NCBI RefSeq assembly: GCF_025847205.1
Contig: NZ_JAOYTH010000008.1
Coordinates: 186,001-250,000, forward strand
Direction of reading: 5' to 3'
Length of the DNA stretch: 64,000 nt
Source of the DNA: Pararhizobium sp. YC-54
Lineage (GTDB): Bacteria; Pseudomonadota; Alphaproteobacteria; Rhizobiales; Rhizobiaceae
The notes under the pieces are model-generated. The model searched no databases and had not been told where the DNA came from. It saw only the letters and a program-made list of their open reading frames with translations. Shown here one piece after another: positions 47,743 through 56,410 of the stretch; position 1 is the stretch's first letter, and each line of letters begins with the position of its first letter. Position numbers and translations under genes: made by a program.

Positions 47743-48371
47743 TCCCGCCTCACCAATGACGAATTTCTGTCTCGGATGTCAGTGTCTCACTACATCCTTA
47801 ACGATAGCTTTATTAGAAACTCTTCAATTAGGCGACCAACGGACATAGTGAAGAAATTTCGACCATCGCACCCAATCCGGTCAAATGGGCGGATTTGGCA
47901 CAACACAACCCCCTATAATCAGAATAGTCTTATATTTGCAACCCACTTCATTAGGATTCCCACAGTGATTGGCCCCCAACCGCCAATCCGTTACTTGTTT
48001 GAATCCGGCGCCTATGCCGTTGTACGTAAAGTATTATTATTTTCCTTGAAGAATAAATTTTTAAGGGGTTTTTCTTCATGTCTCATTTCGACACTGAAAA
48101 CGTGTAGTTTTTTACCATTTAAGAAACATCTAAATCCTCTTTGACTCCCGTCATAATCAGAGGCATAATGAAATTAATGTATAGGTAACCATTTTTTACT
48201 TGACCGGATCGAGCCTTCGATCTGGCGCTTTTAACCGCCCACAGGATAGAATCTGCCCAATCTCGTGCTCTTTCCGGAGTATTGGCGAGCTGGCGTTTCT
48301 GTTCCCAATGAAATTTTAGGGGCTCTGCATTCGGCATTTGGTTCTGTGTAGTCCATGCGGGAGATTGAGAC
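47743..48371. other. 629-bp AT-rich regulatory gap before the UDP-sugar/EPS operon
   Basis: Base composition is clearly richer in A and T than in flanking genes. It contains a strong plus-strand promoter at 48141-48169, an inverted repeat GATTGGC/GCCAATC at 47967-47973/47982-47988, and a second one GATCGA/TCGATC at 48207-48212/48217-48222 downstream of the promoter. The divergent lipoprotein promoter should also be here. Short open frames exist on both strands but look non-coding. The size and structure suggest complex control. Confidence 0.6.
48141..48169 (+). promoter_or_regulatory. Sigma-70-type promoter of the EPS operon
   Basis: TTGACT (48141-48146), 17-bp spacer, CATAAT (48164-48169), close to consensus at both boxes. 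The start near 48176 gives a leader of about 196 nt to ATG 48372, unusually long, with an inverted repeat at 48207-48222 inside it. Confidence 0.65.
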
Positions 48372-49400
48372 ATGGCGCGAACGGGCAATCAAAAAAAACC
48401 CACCACCGAAAATATTCTTCATTTTCCTAGTAATAGAAGCAAACCATTCAAGAAAATACTTGTGACGGGCGGGTCCGGTTTCCTGGGCTCTCACCTATGT
48501 GAAGCCCTGTTAGCGGCAAGCTACGACGTTACCTGTGTTGACGACCTTTCGACGGGACGCATCGAAAACATCAAGCACCTGCTCGATCTGCCTAACTTCA
48601 CTTTCCGGCGGCATGACGTGCGGACACCGCTCAACGTCAAAGTCGATGCGATCTTCAATTTTGCGAGCCCGGCCTCGCCTCCGGCCTATCAGGCCGATCC
48701 AATCGGCACCCTCTTCACCAACATCGTCGGCGCCCGAAACATGTTGGAACTTGCCCGCCGCCGCGATGCGGTCATTATCCAGGCATCGACCTCGGAGGTC
48801 TATGGCGATCCGCTGGTATCGCCACAGCGCGAAGACTATTTCGGCAATGTCAGCACGGTAGGACCTCGCGCCTGCTACGACGAAGGAAAGCGCTGCGCGG
48901 AGACCCAGTTTTTCGACTACCACCGCCTCCATAACACCAAGATCAAGGTCGCCCGGATTTTCAACACCTATGGGCCGCGCATGCGTCCCGATGACGGGCG
49001 CGTCATTTCGAATTTCATCGTCCAGGCACTGCGCAATGAACCAATCACGATTTATGGATCCGGGCTTCAAACGCGCTCGTTCTGTTACGTCGATGATCTG
49101 ATCAGCGGATTCGTGAAATTTCTGCATACCCCCGCCGACGTTACCGGACCGATCAATCTCGGCAACCCGACCGAGCTGACCGTGATCGACTTGGCTGAGC
49201 GCATCATTCGTCTCACCAATTCGAAATCCCCGATCATCCATCTCCTTCCCGCAGTTGACGACCCCCAGCAACGCCGGCCCGATATCAGCCGGGCGACTGC
49301 GCAGCTTGGCTGGCGTCCGCATGTCGATATCGAGGACGGTCTGCTGTCGGCCATCGCCTATTTCGACCGCGCTCTGCAACACATTGCAGCGAGCAGCTGA
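48372..49400 (+). CDS. uxs: UDP-glucuronate decarboxylase (UDP-xylose synthase)
   Basis: 342 aa with GGGAGA 12 nt before the ATG. It is an extended SDR: NAD motif VTGGSGFLGSHL near residue 32, catalytic Y169-x3-K173 in CYDEGKRCAE, and the UXS-typical segments HDVRTPLNVKVDAIFNFASP and GLQTRSFCYVDDLI. It decarboxylates UDP-glucuronate to UDP-xylose with NAD+ bound. The other genes of the operon provide its substrate (UDP-glucose dehydrogenase) and use its product (4-epimerase), which fits well. It is the first gene of the operon. Confidence 0.88.
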   Translation: MARTGNQKKPTTENILHFPSNRSKPFKKILVTGGSGFLGSHLCEALLAASYDVTCVDDLSTGRIENIKHLLDLPNFTFRRHDVRTPLNVKVDAIFNFASPASPPAYQADPIGTLFTNIVGARNMLELARRRDAVIIQASTSEVYGDPLVSPQREDYFGNVSTVGPRACYDEGKRCAETQFFDYHRLHNTKIKVARIFNTYGPRMRPDDGRVISNFIVQALRNEPITIYGSGLQTRSFCYVDDLISGFVKFLHTPADVTGPINLGNPTELTVIDLAERIIRLTNSKSPIIHLLPAVDDPQQRRPDISRATAQLGWRPHVDIEDGLLSAIAYFDRALQHIAASS

Positions 49401-49411
49401 AAGGCGCTGAG

Positions 49412-50404
49412 ATGGACACTGTTCTGGTTACCGGCGGGGTTGGCTATATCGGTAGTCATACCTGCAAACTTTTGCATCAGTCAGGCTTCACGCCCGTGGC
49501 CTATGACAACCTCTCGACCGGCCACAAGGAGAATGCAAAATGGGGGCCGTTGGTTCGAGGCGACATCCGCGACCGCGACCAGCTGAAACATGCAATCAAA
49601 CTCTGGCAACCCGTCTGCGTCATTCATTTCGCCGCATCGGCCTATGTGGGGGAATCCACGGTCGAGCCGCGCAAGTATTACAATAACAATGTTACCGGCA
49701 TGCTGTCGCTGCTCGACACATGCGTGGAAATCAAGCTGCGGAATATCGTTTTTTCCAGCAGCTGCGCCACCTATGGAATTCCGGCCAACCTACCCATTGC
49801 AGAGGCTAGTCCGCAGGTCCCCATCAATCCCTATGGGCGCACCAAGCTGATTGGCGAAATGATGCTGATGGACTACGCTTGCGCATACAATCTCCGCTAC
49901 GTCGCCCTGCGCTATTTCAATGCGGCTGGCGCCGACATCGATGGCGAACTTCAAGAAAGGCACGCCCCGGAAACCCATCTCATTCCCCGCGCCCTTATGG
50001 CCGCCGCAGGCAGAATCCCCGAACTGACCGTCTTCGGCGACGACTATGATACACCGGACGGAACGTGTATCCGGGATTACGTCCATGTCACGGATCTCGC
50101 TCAGGCACATGTGTCGGCAGTTCAGCATATGATCGCCGGTGGCAACAACATGGTGGCAAACCTGGGCTCCGGCCAGGGCACGTCCGTCCAACAGATTATC
50201 GACACGATCGAACGGCTGACATATCAGCGCGTCCCGGTTCGCCGCGAAGCAAGGCGGGAAGGCGATCCGCCCGTACTTTATTCCGATCTCAAGGTTGCCC
50301 GGTCCGAACTGCACTTCGCGCCCCGTTTTTCGGATATCGAAACGATCATTCGCACTGCTGCTCCGACTTTCGGACTGGAGGTGGCTGATGACATTCTGGC
50401 GTGA
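49412..50404 (+). CDS. uxe: UDP-sugar 4-epimerase, probably UDP-xylose/UDP-arabinose 4-epimerase (GalE family)
   Basis: 330 aa, starting 11 bp after uxs. It has NAD motif VTGGVGYIGSHTCKLL and catalytic Y141-x3-K145 in NPYGRTKLIGEMM, with FSSSCATYG as the serine/threonine element. Overall it is GalE-like. Because it follows a UDP-xylose synthase and shares an operon with UDP-glucose dehydrogenase, UDP-xylose to UDP-L-arabinose is the preferred reaction, as for Sinorhizobium Uxe. UDP-glucose/UDP-galactose epimerisation cannot be excluded from sequence. Confidence 0.8.
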   Translation: MDTVLVTGGVGYIGSHTCKLLHQSGFTPVAYDNLSTGHKENAKWGPLVRGDIRDRDQLKHAIKLWQPVCVIHFAASAYVGESTVEPRKYYNNNVTGMLSLLDTCVEIKLRNIVFSSSCATYGIPANLPIAEASPQVPINPYGRTKLIGEMMLMDYACAYNLRYVALRYFNAAGADIDGELQERHAPETHLIPRALMAAAGRIPELTVFGDDYDTPDGTCIRDYVHVTDLAQAHVSAVQHMIAGGNNMVANLGSGQGTSVQQIIDTIERLTYQRVPVRREARREGDPPVLYSDLKVARSELHFAPRFSDIETIIRTAAPTFGLEVADDILA

Positions 50405-52250
50405 GCAGTCCCTGGTCAGATCGCACCGAGCACGGCGGCGCGCCGAAAGACGCAAGCCGCCCGAGCTGCTGTCGCCTGTCTTTGTAGGAGAACGGCGGGC
50501 TGCATATTTCGCCGGTGTTGCCGCCTGGCTCGGAGGACTGGCCTGGTTCTGGCAATGGTGGTGCAGGTCCGAGCACGTTATTTCGCCCGTTTCTTTTATC
50601 GCGCTCAGCCTGATCATGGCCTGGATAACGCTGCTTCCGGCTTACTTTATCTACCTATTCGCCGGCAGCCGGAAAACCCGGCATATTCTCAAGCAATGCG
50701 TCCCGGGGCGCATTGCCCTGGTTGTTACCAAAGCACCGTCGGAGCCGTTCGAGGTCGTTCGAAAAACCCTCAACGCCATGCTTGAACAGGTCGGCTATGA
50801 CTACGACGTCTGGCTGGCGGATGAGGCGCCGGATCCCGCGACGATCACATGGTGCGCCCGCCACGGTATCTTCATCTCGACCCGGCAGGGCGTGGAAGCC
50901 TATCATCGCCAGACCTGGCCGCGGCGCACACGCTGCAAGGAAGGCAATCTTGCCTACTTTTATGATCACTACGGGTATGCCCGATACGATTTCGTGGCGC
51001 AGTTCGACGCAGACCATGTGCCGGACAGGACCTATCTGCGGGAAATCATGCGACCATTCGCGGATTCTGCCGTGGGCTACGTATCGGCTCCGAGTATCTG
51101 CGATTCCAACGCCGCGCAAAGCTGGGCGGCACGGGGGCGGCTTCAGGCGGAAGCCAGCCTGCATGGCTGCCTGCAGATTGGCTATAATAATGGTTGGGCG
51201 CCGCTGTGCATCGGCTCGCATTATGCCGTGCGAACGGCGGCACTGAAACAAATCGGTGGTCTCGGTCCCGAACTGGCGGAAGACCATTCGACCACGCTGC
51301 TGATGAACGCCGGCGGCTGGAAGGGCGTTCACGCTATCGATGCGATTGCGCATGGCGAAGGGCCGCGAACCTTTGCCGATCTTGCCATCCAGGAATTCCA
51401 GTGGTCGCGAAGCCTTGTCACGATCCTGCTTCGTTATTCGAAGGATTATGTGCCAAGCCTTTCAGGCAAGCTCCAGTTCCAGTTCTTGTTCTCGCAACTC
51501 TGGTATCCGCTGTTTTCGCTGTTCATGGCGGCAATGTTCCTGCTGCCGATCATCGCGCTGGCGACGGGCCGCAATTTCGTCAATGTGACGTATCCGGATT
51601 TCCTCGCGCATATCCTGCCTCTGTCGGTCGTGCTGATCGGGCTGGCATTCTACTGGCGCTCGACCGGAATGTTCAGGCCTCACAACGCCAAGGTTCTCGG
51701 CTGGGAATCGGCGGTGTTTCTGCTCGCACGCTGGCCATGGTCACTTGCCGGCTCCTTGCTCGCAGTGCGGGATCAGATCACAGGCTCCTTCGTCGATTTC
51801 CGGATTACACCGAAGGACAGCAAGATCACCGCCTTCCCACCGCTGCGGGTGCTCGCTCCCTACATTGTGATGTCCGTTTCTTCGTCGGCAGCAGCCTTGC
51901 TTGCTTCCAATCCAGGCTCGGCCAAGGGCTACTACATCTTCGCGATCGTCAATTCGATCGTCTATTCCGCCGTGCTCGCAGTCATCATCATCGGCCATGC
52001 CCGGGAAAATGGCCTTTCGTTAGTCTCGACATCGAGGAGAAGTCTCGCCGCGGCAGCAACCTTGCTGATGTGCCTGGCGGTGACCGGCGACGCGATCTAT
52101 TCGCGCGGGACCTACGGCCTGGAAGCGGTCGCCTACGGACAAAACGTCATCACATTCACCGAAACACACTTCGCCGTCGCCGGTGCGGGCCAGGGAGGTT
52201 CGCAGGTCAAGATTACGCGGTTCAAGATTAAATGGCATGGGATTTCATAA
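50388..52250 (+). CDS. Membrane glycosyltransferase family 2 (cellulose-synthase-like)
   Basis: 620 aa from ATG 50388 (GGAGGTGG at 50376-50383), overlapping the epimerase gene by 17 bp. Two N-terminal membrane helices (about 40-110), a cytosolic GT-A domain with ADEAPDP, the DxD in QFDADHVPD, and EDHST in place of TED, then several C-terminal helices. The processive-synthase motif reads QEFQW instead of QxxRW, an arginine-to-glutamine change. It is the likely polymerase/exporter using the UDP-sugars made by the operon. No PilZ domain is visible. Confidence 0.85.
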   Translation: MTFWREQSLVRSHRARRRAERRKPPELLSPVFVGERRAAYFAGVAAWLGGLAWFWQWWCRSEHVISPVSFIALSLIMAWITLLPAYFIYLFAGSRKTRHILKQCVPGRIALVVTKAPSEPFEVVRKTLNAMLEQVGYDYDVWLADEAPDPATITWCARHGIFISTRQGVEAYHRQTWPRRTRCKEGNLAYFYDHYGYARYDFVAQFDADHVPDRTYLREIMRPFADSAVGYVSAPSICDSNAAQSWAARGRLQAEASLHGCLQIGYNNGWAPLCIGSHYAVRTAALKQIGGLGPELAEDHSTTLLMNAGGWKGVHAIDAIAHGEGPRTFADLAIQEFQWSRSLVTILLRYSKDYVPSLSGKLQFQFLFSQLWYPLFSLFMAAMFLLPIIALATGRNFVNVTYPDFLAHILPLSVVLIGLAFYWRSTGMFRPHNAKVLGWESAVFLLARWPWSLAGSLLAVRDQITGSFVDFRITPKDSKITAFPPLRVLAPYIVMSVSSSAAALLASNPGSAKGYYIFAIVNSIVYSAVLAVIIIGHARENGLSLVSTSRRSLAAAATLLMCLAVTGDAIYSRGTYGLEAVAYGQNVITFTETHFAVAGAGQGGSQVKITRFKIKWHGIS

Positions 52251-52282
52251 CGAAAAAATAAGACAATAGAGGAAACAACCAG

Positions 52283-53746
52283 ATGAAAATTGCAATCATT
52301 GGAACAGGTTATGTCGGCCTCGTCAGTGGAGCATGCTTCTCCACCTGGGGACATCAGGTCATTTGCGTTGATATAGACAAGCCCCGGATCGACGCGCTCA
52401 ACCGCGGCGAGGTTGCGATTTTCGAGCCTGGTCTTACCAATCTCGTGGAATCAAATCGGCAGTCAGGGCGGCTTCAGTTCACGACCGATCTCAAGAGCGC
52501 TGTTCGTGATATCAATATCGTTTTCATCGCTGTCGGCACCCCGGCAAGCAGCCATGACGGCGATGCAAATCTCTCCTATGTCTTCAAGGCGGCCCAGCAG
52601 ACTGCTTTAGCGTTGTGCGGACCAGCGCTGATCGTTACCAAGTCAACCGTCCCGGTCGGCACCAGCGAAAGACTTGAGGCGCTGATGCGCGCCGTTCGGC
52701 CCGACGCAGACTTCGAGGTTGCGTCAAATCCCGAGTTTCTGCGCGAAGGGTCGGCAATCGCCGATTTCAACAAGCCGGACCGTGTCGTCATCGGCTGCGA
52801 TAGCGACCGGGCACGGGCCCTGCTTCTCGCACTCTATCGCCCGCTCGTTGAAGCCGGCGTGCCGATGATCACGACGAGGCGCCGCAGCGCCGAGCTTATC
52901 AAATATGCCGCCAATGCTTTTCTTGCCACGAAGATCACCTTCATCAACGAAATGGCCGATCTTTGCGAGAAAGTCGGCGCCAATATCGATGAAATCGCGA
53001 CCGGAATGGGTATGGACACCCGCATCGGCGCAGCGTTTCTGAAGGCCGGTCCTGGCTATGGCGGCTCCTGTTTTCCAAAAGACACCACGGCGCTTCTGCG
53101 CACGGCGCAAGAGTGCGGAGTTTCCTTGCGTCTCGTCGAAGAAACGATCGCCTCCAATACATCCCGCAAGCGCGCCCTTGGAAGCCGGCTGAGAGCATTG
53201 TTGGGCGAAACCCTGCAGTCCAAGAAGATCGCCGTGCTCGGCCTGACATTCAAGGCTGGGACGGACGATATGCGCGACGCCCCGTCGCTGACGCTCATCA
53301 ATGCGCTGCAAGCCGCAGGGGCGAATGTGCATGCATTCGATCCCCGGGGGATGAAGAACGCTCATGTGCTGCTGCATGACGTGACCTTTTCCAGCAACCC
53401 CTATGAATGTGCGGAGGGCGCCGACGCGATTGTCCTGATGACGGACTGGCAGTGTCTTCAAAATCTCGACTTCAAACGGCTCGGTGCGACAATGAAGCGG
53501 CGCGTGCTTCTCGATCTCCGTGGCGTTTACGACGTCGATACGCTGGTCAACAGATACGGATTCACGGTCGAGCGTGTCGGCCATCCTGCCAAGCGCGCAC
53601 CCGAAAATAGCGTCATCAGGCTCAAGCGCCGTGTCAGCTATATCCCGCCCAGCGTTGAGGTGCGCAATGGTATCCGCAACCTCCGTGATCCGGGTCTTGC
53701 CAAACCAGGCACCGCAAGTGGTGGGGAGGAACTTGACCATGACTAA
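52283..53746 (+). CDS. UDP-glucose 6-dehydrogenase
   Basis: 487 aa (AGAGGA at 52268-52273). It has NAD motif IGTGYVGLVSG at the start, EPGLTNLV, VPVGTSERL, and the catalytic cysteine C263 in GPGYGGSCFPKD. It makes UDP-glucuronate, the substrate of the uxs product, by two NAD+-linked oxidations. It is about 45 residues longer than most family members; the extra C-terminal part is basic (RLKRRVSYIPP...) and overlaps the next gene by 8 bp. The extension is unexplained. Confidence 0.92.
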   Translation: MKIAIIGTGYVGLVSGACFSTWGHQVICVDIDKPRIDALNRGEVAIFEPGLTNLVESNRQSGRLQFTTDLKSAVRDINIVFIAVGTPASSHDGDANLSYVFKAAQQTALALCGPALIVTKSTVPVGTSERLEALMRAVRPDADFEVASNPEFLREGSAIADFNKPDRVVIGCDSDRARALLLALYRPLVEAGVPMITTRRRSAELIKYAANAFLATKITFINEMADLCEKVGANIDEIATGMGMDTRIGAAFLKAGPGYGGSCFPKDTTALLRTAQECGVSLRLVEETIASNTSRKRALGSRLRALLGETLQSKKIAVLGLTFKAGTDDMRDAPSLTLINALQAAGANVHAFDPRGMKNAHVLLHDVTFSSNPYECAEGADAIVLMTDWQCLQNLDFKRLGATMKRRVLLDLRGVYDVDTLVNRYGFTVERVGHPAKRAPENSVIRLKRRVSYIPPSVEVRNGIRNLRDPGLAKPGTASGGEELDHD

Positions 53747-54266
53747 AATCGCAAGTGTTGGCGCCATAGCGCTTCCGGTCGGCGGCATGTTGATCGGAAC
53801 ACTGCTGACGCCGGCGCATGCCCAGCCGAACAGACTGCCGAAGAAACCCGCTCCGGTCACTGCCCACGAATTGCGCCAGATCTATAGCGACAAAACCTGG
53901 AAGTGGTCTGCCGGCGGTGTCCGCTTCATCGGCAAGGGCCGGCGCCTCATCGCTTTCTCCGAGAAGCCGGGCAAAGCGACATTTGCCGAGGGCAGATGGA
54001 AAATCGATAACGACGGACGTCTCTGTCCGGTGGCCGTATGGGTCACCCATGAAGGCAGCGCGCCGGCCAATACCTGTTTTCAGCATGTTCGCGATCGTCG
54101 CACGATCTATCAACGGCGCGAACCCGATGGAGACTGGTACATCTTCAAGACTTACAGACCTGGGCCTGAAGATGAATATGCAAAGCTCGTAACGGAAGAC
54201 ACGGTCTCACCGAATATGGACAAGCTCAAGAAGAGCTTGACTGTTTCGGCCAGCCAAGGAGGCTGA
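53739..54266 (+). CDS. Exported DUF995-like protein
   Basis: 175 aa from ATG 53739 (GGGGAGGA at 53723-53730), overlapping the dehydrogenase by 8 bp. A signal peptide ends at LLTPAHAQ. The mature part contains TWKWSAGGVRFIGKGRR, FAEGRWKIDNDGRLCPVAVW and TIYQRREPDGDWYIFK, which I recognise as the DUF995 pattern common in rhizobial exported proteins. Function is unknown. It lies one base before a GH26-like gene, and is presumably a periplasmic accessory of polysaccharide export or processing. Confidence 0.65.
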   Translation: MTKIASVGAIALPVGGMLIGTLLTPAHAQPNRLPKKPAPVTAHELRQIYSDKTWKWSAGGVRFIGKGRRLIAFSEKPGKATFAEGRWKIDNDGRLCPVAVWVTHEGSAPANTCFQHVRDRRTIYQRREPDGDWYIFKTYRPGPEDEYAKLVTEDTVSPNMDKLKKSLTVSASQGG

Positions 54267-54267
54267 A

Positions 54268-55230
54268 ATGAAACACAGACTTGTAACAACAGTGGCGGGA
54301 GGCGTACTTCTGCTGATGCCCGTCACACCAATCCTGCCCGGCGCAGCCCTGTGGCCCGCCTATGCGCAGGATGCCAGCACGACAACAACCGAGGTCGACA
54401 AGCGGCCGGTCTTGCGTCCGGACGCGACGAAATTCGGCGCCTATGACCCCTACGGTGATTTTGGGGCCCAGACCCCTGGTATCGAAACCGAAGCTCTGTT
54501 TCTCCCCTGGGAAGACGTCGATCTGACGACCCTGACCGTTGCCGACGCCTACGCCCTGCAGCGCAAACGCAAGCTCCTGATCTCGATCGAGCCGTGGTCC
54601 TGGAACGAAGACTGGCGGCTCAGCTCCGACGAATTGCGCCGCAAGGTGCTGGCCGGAGACTACGACGCGAACGTCAGGGCAATCGTCGATGTGGTGAAAA
54701 CCTTGAAGAGCCCCGTGATCATCCGCTGGGGTCAGGAAATGGAAGACACGTCCGGCCGCTTCACGTGGTCCAACTGGCCCGCGCAGGACTATATCACGGC
54801 CTACAAGAAGGTTGCCGACGCGTTCCGCAAGGACATCCCCACGGTGCAGATAATGTGGTCTCCAAAAGGGTTGGAGGGCCTGGAGAAATACTATCCCGGC
54901 GATGACTATGCCGATCTCGTCGGTCTCTCGGTCTTTGGCCTGCAGGAATACGACATGAAGGCCTATGGTGCGCCCAGGACGTTCACGGAAGCATTGAAGC
55001 CGGGTTACGATCGGGTGGCACCGTTCAAAAAGCCGATCTGGGTTGCCGAATTGGGGTATGAAGGCGACGCCGCCTACATGCAGCCATGGATACAGACCGT
55101 CACCGCCGCGGATCCGCAGTTTCCGGATCTCAAGGAAGTGGTCTATTTCAACGACCGCGACGTCATTGAATGGCCCTTCGGACTCGGCCGGCCGAACTGG
55201 CGCGTGACGTCTGACTCGTCCGTGAACTGA
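54268..55230 (+). CDS. GH26-like glycoside hydrolase, exported (paralogue 2)
   Basis: 320 aa with GGAGG at 54259-54263. A signal peptide of about 34 residues ends AYAQD. Acid/base candidate E157 is in RWGQEMEDTSGRF, nucleophile candidate E261 in WVAELGYEGD, and IEPWSWNEDWR resembles the GH26 substrate cleft. It shares MWSPKGLEG.., YYPGDDYADLVG and YFNDRDVIEWP with the gene at 46292. It is the last gene of the EPS operon, so its substrate is probably the polymer made by the operon. Confidence 0.78.
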   Translation: MKHRLVTTVAGGVLLLMPVTPILPGAALWPAYAQDASTTTTEVDKRPVLRPDATKFGAYDPYGDFGAQTPGIETEALFLPWEDVDLTTLTVADAYALQRKRKLLISIEPWSWNEDWRLSSDELRRKVLAGDYDANVRAIVDVVKTLKSPVIIRWGQEMEDTSGRFTWSNWPAQDYITAYKKVADAFRKDIPTVQIMWSPKGLEGLEKYYPGDDYADLVGLSVFGLQEYDMKAYGAPRTFTEALKPGYDRVAPFKKPIWVAELGYEGDAAYMQPWIQTVTAADPQFPDLKEVVYFNDRDVIEWPFGLGRPNWRVTSDSSVN

Positions 55231-55665
55231 ATGCGGCCAGCGAATAGGCTCGGCGCATCTGGCGCTGGGCGTATTCGCAGACAAGCGTTGACGTGTTCAC
55301 GACTATATTGGAGAAGCCGTCAGGCGCTCCAAGCCCGTCGATATGTGCTGCCACGTTGTTTGAAAAGGTCAGCATCGAGCACGGCCTGACCAATTTAAGC
55401 CGGCATTTCGGTCACGGCCTTCTATTCTGCATGGCATTGGGGCGGTGTTCGTACACGATCTGAGCCTTGGGTTTTCCCGCAACGCCTCGTTCAGCTAGCC
55501 CATCAAACAACTTGGCCAAATAGGAGCGACAACTGTCGCCGCTCCGTTCGATGCTTACACTCCTGCTTGAGCCTTTCCCACCCCCTTGGGAATGCGCGCT
55601 GCTTCTCAAGCAAGTCCGCCGACGGCTCCATCTCCAACAATGAGAGCCGGGTCAAGTGCCCCCGC
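55231..55665. other. 435-bp gap after the EPS operon, possibly decayed sequence
   Basis: No convincing gene. Two short minus-strand frames (55163-55393 and 55412-55609) lack good starts and could be fragments of a lost gene; neither is recognised. No clear terminator follows the GH26-like gene: the sequence has no hairpin with a T-tract. Composition is less regular than in the neighbouring genes. Confidence 0.4.
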
Positions 55666-56388
55666 TCAGGCGCAGGCCGCAACCTTGGATTCCTTCACGC
55701 GGGGATAGTCGTAGGTATTGACCTTGGAGGTTCTGTAGCCAGCGCCAACCAGCGCCTCTGCAAGCTTGATCGCCGCAGTCACGCCGTCGATGACGGGGAC
55801 TCCGGTCGCATCGCGCAGCCGGTCGCACAAGGCGGACATGCCTGCACAGCCAAGGATGATGGCTTCGGCCCGGTCTTCCTTTTTCGCGGCCTCGATCTCG
55901 CGGATCAGCAGATGTTCGGCTTCCGCGGGATTTTCCTCCAGTCCGAGAACGGGAAGGTTGATGGCGCGGACGTTGCGGCAATGGCGCTCCGCCCCATAAT
56001 CGCTCACCAAGTCTTCGATGATGGAGATCGAGCGGGGCAGCGTGGTGATGATCGAGAAGCGGCGGCTGATGGTCATGGCAACCTGCACGGCCGCCTGGCA
56101 GATACCGATCACCGGTCCGCGTGCCACTTCGCGCGCCGCATGCAGGCCCGGATCGTCGAAGCAGGCAACGACATAAGCATCGATGCCCAACCGCTCGCCC
56201 TTGCGGATTTCATCGAGCATGCCGGGCACTGCCATGGCCTCATCAGCGCTGCCTTCGATACTGACGGGCGTGTCGAGCGGGTTGACGGCCGAGACATTCG
56301 TGTCCCTCTGCTTGACACGCAGGGCGCTTTCCAGCGCCTGGGCGGTCATCGAGGCGGTGGAATTCGGATTGATCAGACGGATGTGCAT
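55666..56388 (-). CDS. Hydantoin racemase / Asp-Glu racemase family protein (HyuE-like)
   Basis: 240 aa. It begins MHIRLINPNSTASMT, the hallmark of hydantoin/allantoin racemases. Two catalytic cysteines are in VACFDDPGLHAARE (about residue 76) and IILGCAGMSALCD (about residue 184). It inverts 5-substituted hydantoins or allantoin by two-base catalysis. It is encoded with a flavin reductase and next to two amidohydrolases, which suits a ring-opening pathway for hydantoins, allantoin or pyrimidines. Its stop is followed by the 55231-55665 gap. Confidence 0.85.
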   Translation of the reverse strand: MHIRLINPNSTASMTAQALESALRVKQRDTNVSAVNPLDTPVSIEGSADEAMAVPGMLDEIRKGERLGIDAYVVACFDDPGLHAAREVARGPVIGICQAAVQVAMTISRRFSIITTLPRSISIIEDLVSDYGAERHCRNVRAINLPVLGLEENPAEAEHLLIREIEAAKKEDRAEAIILGCAGMSALCDRLRDATGVPVIDGVTAAIKLAEALVGAGYRTSKVNTYDYPRVKESKVAACA

Positions 56389-56410
56389 TTAGTCGAACCT
56401 TTCGAAGCCT

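Noticed and set aside
47689..48144. 151-codon plus-strand frame in the AT-rich gap
   Set aside because: Begins inside the lipoprotein gene on the opposite strand, has no ribosome binding site and an irregular, Phe/Ser/Asn-rich composition.
48119..48388. 89-codon minus-strand frame before uxs
   Set aside because: Overlaps the strong promoter and the uxs start; no family, no ribosome binding site.
55412..55609. 65-codon minus-strand frame (ending AQIVYEHRPNAMQNRRP)
   Set aside because: Could be a fragment of a lost gene, but no family is recognised and no ribosome binding site is present.
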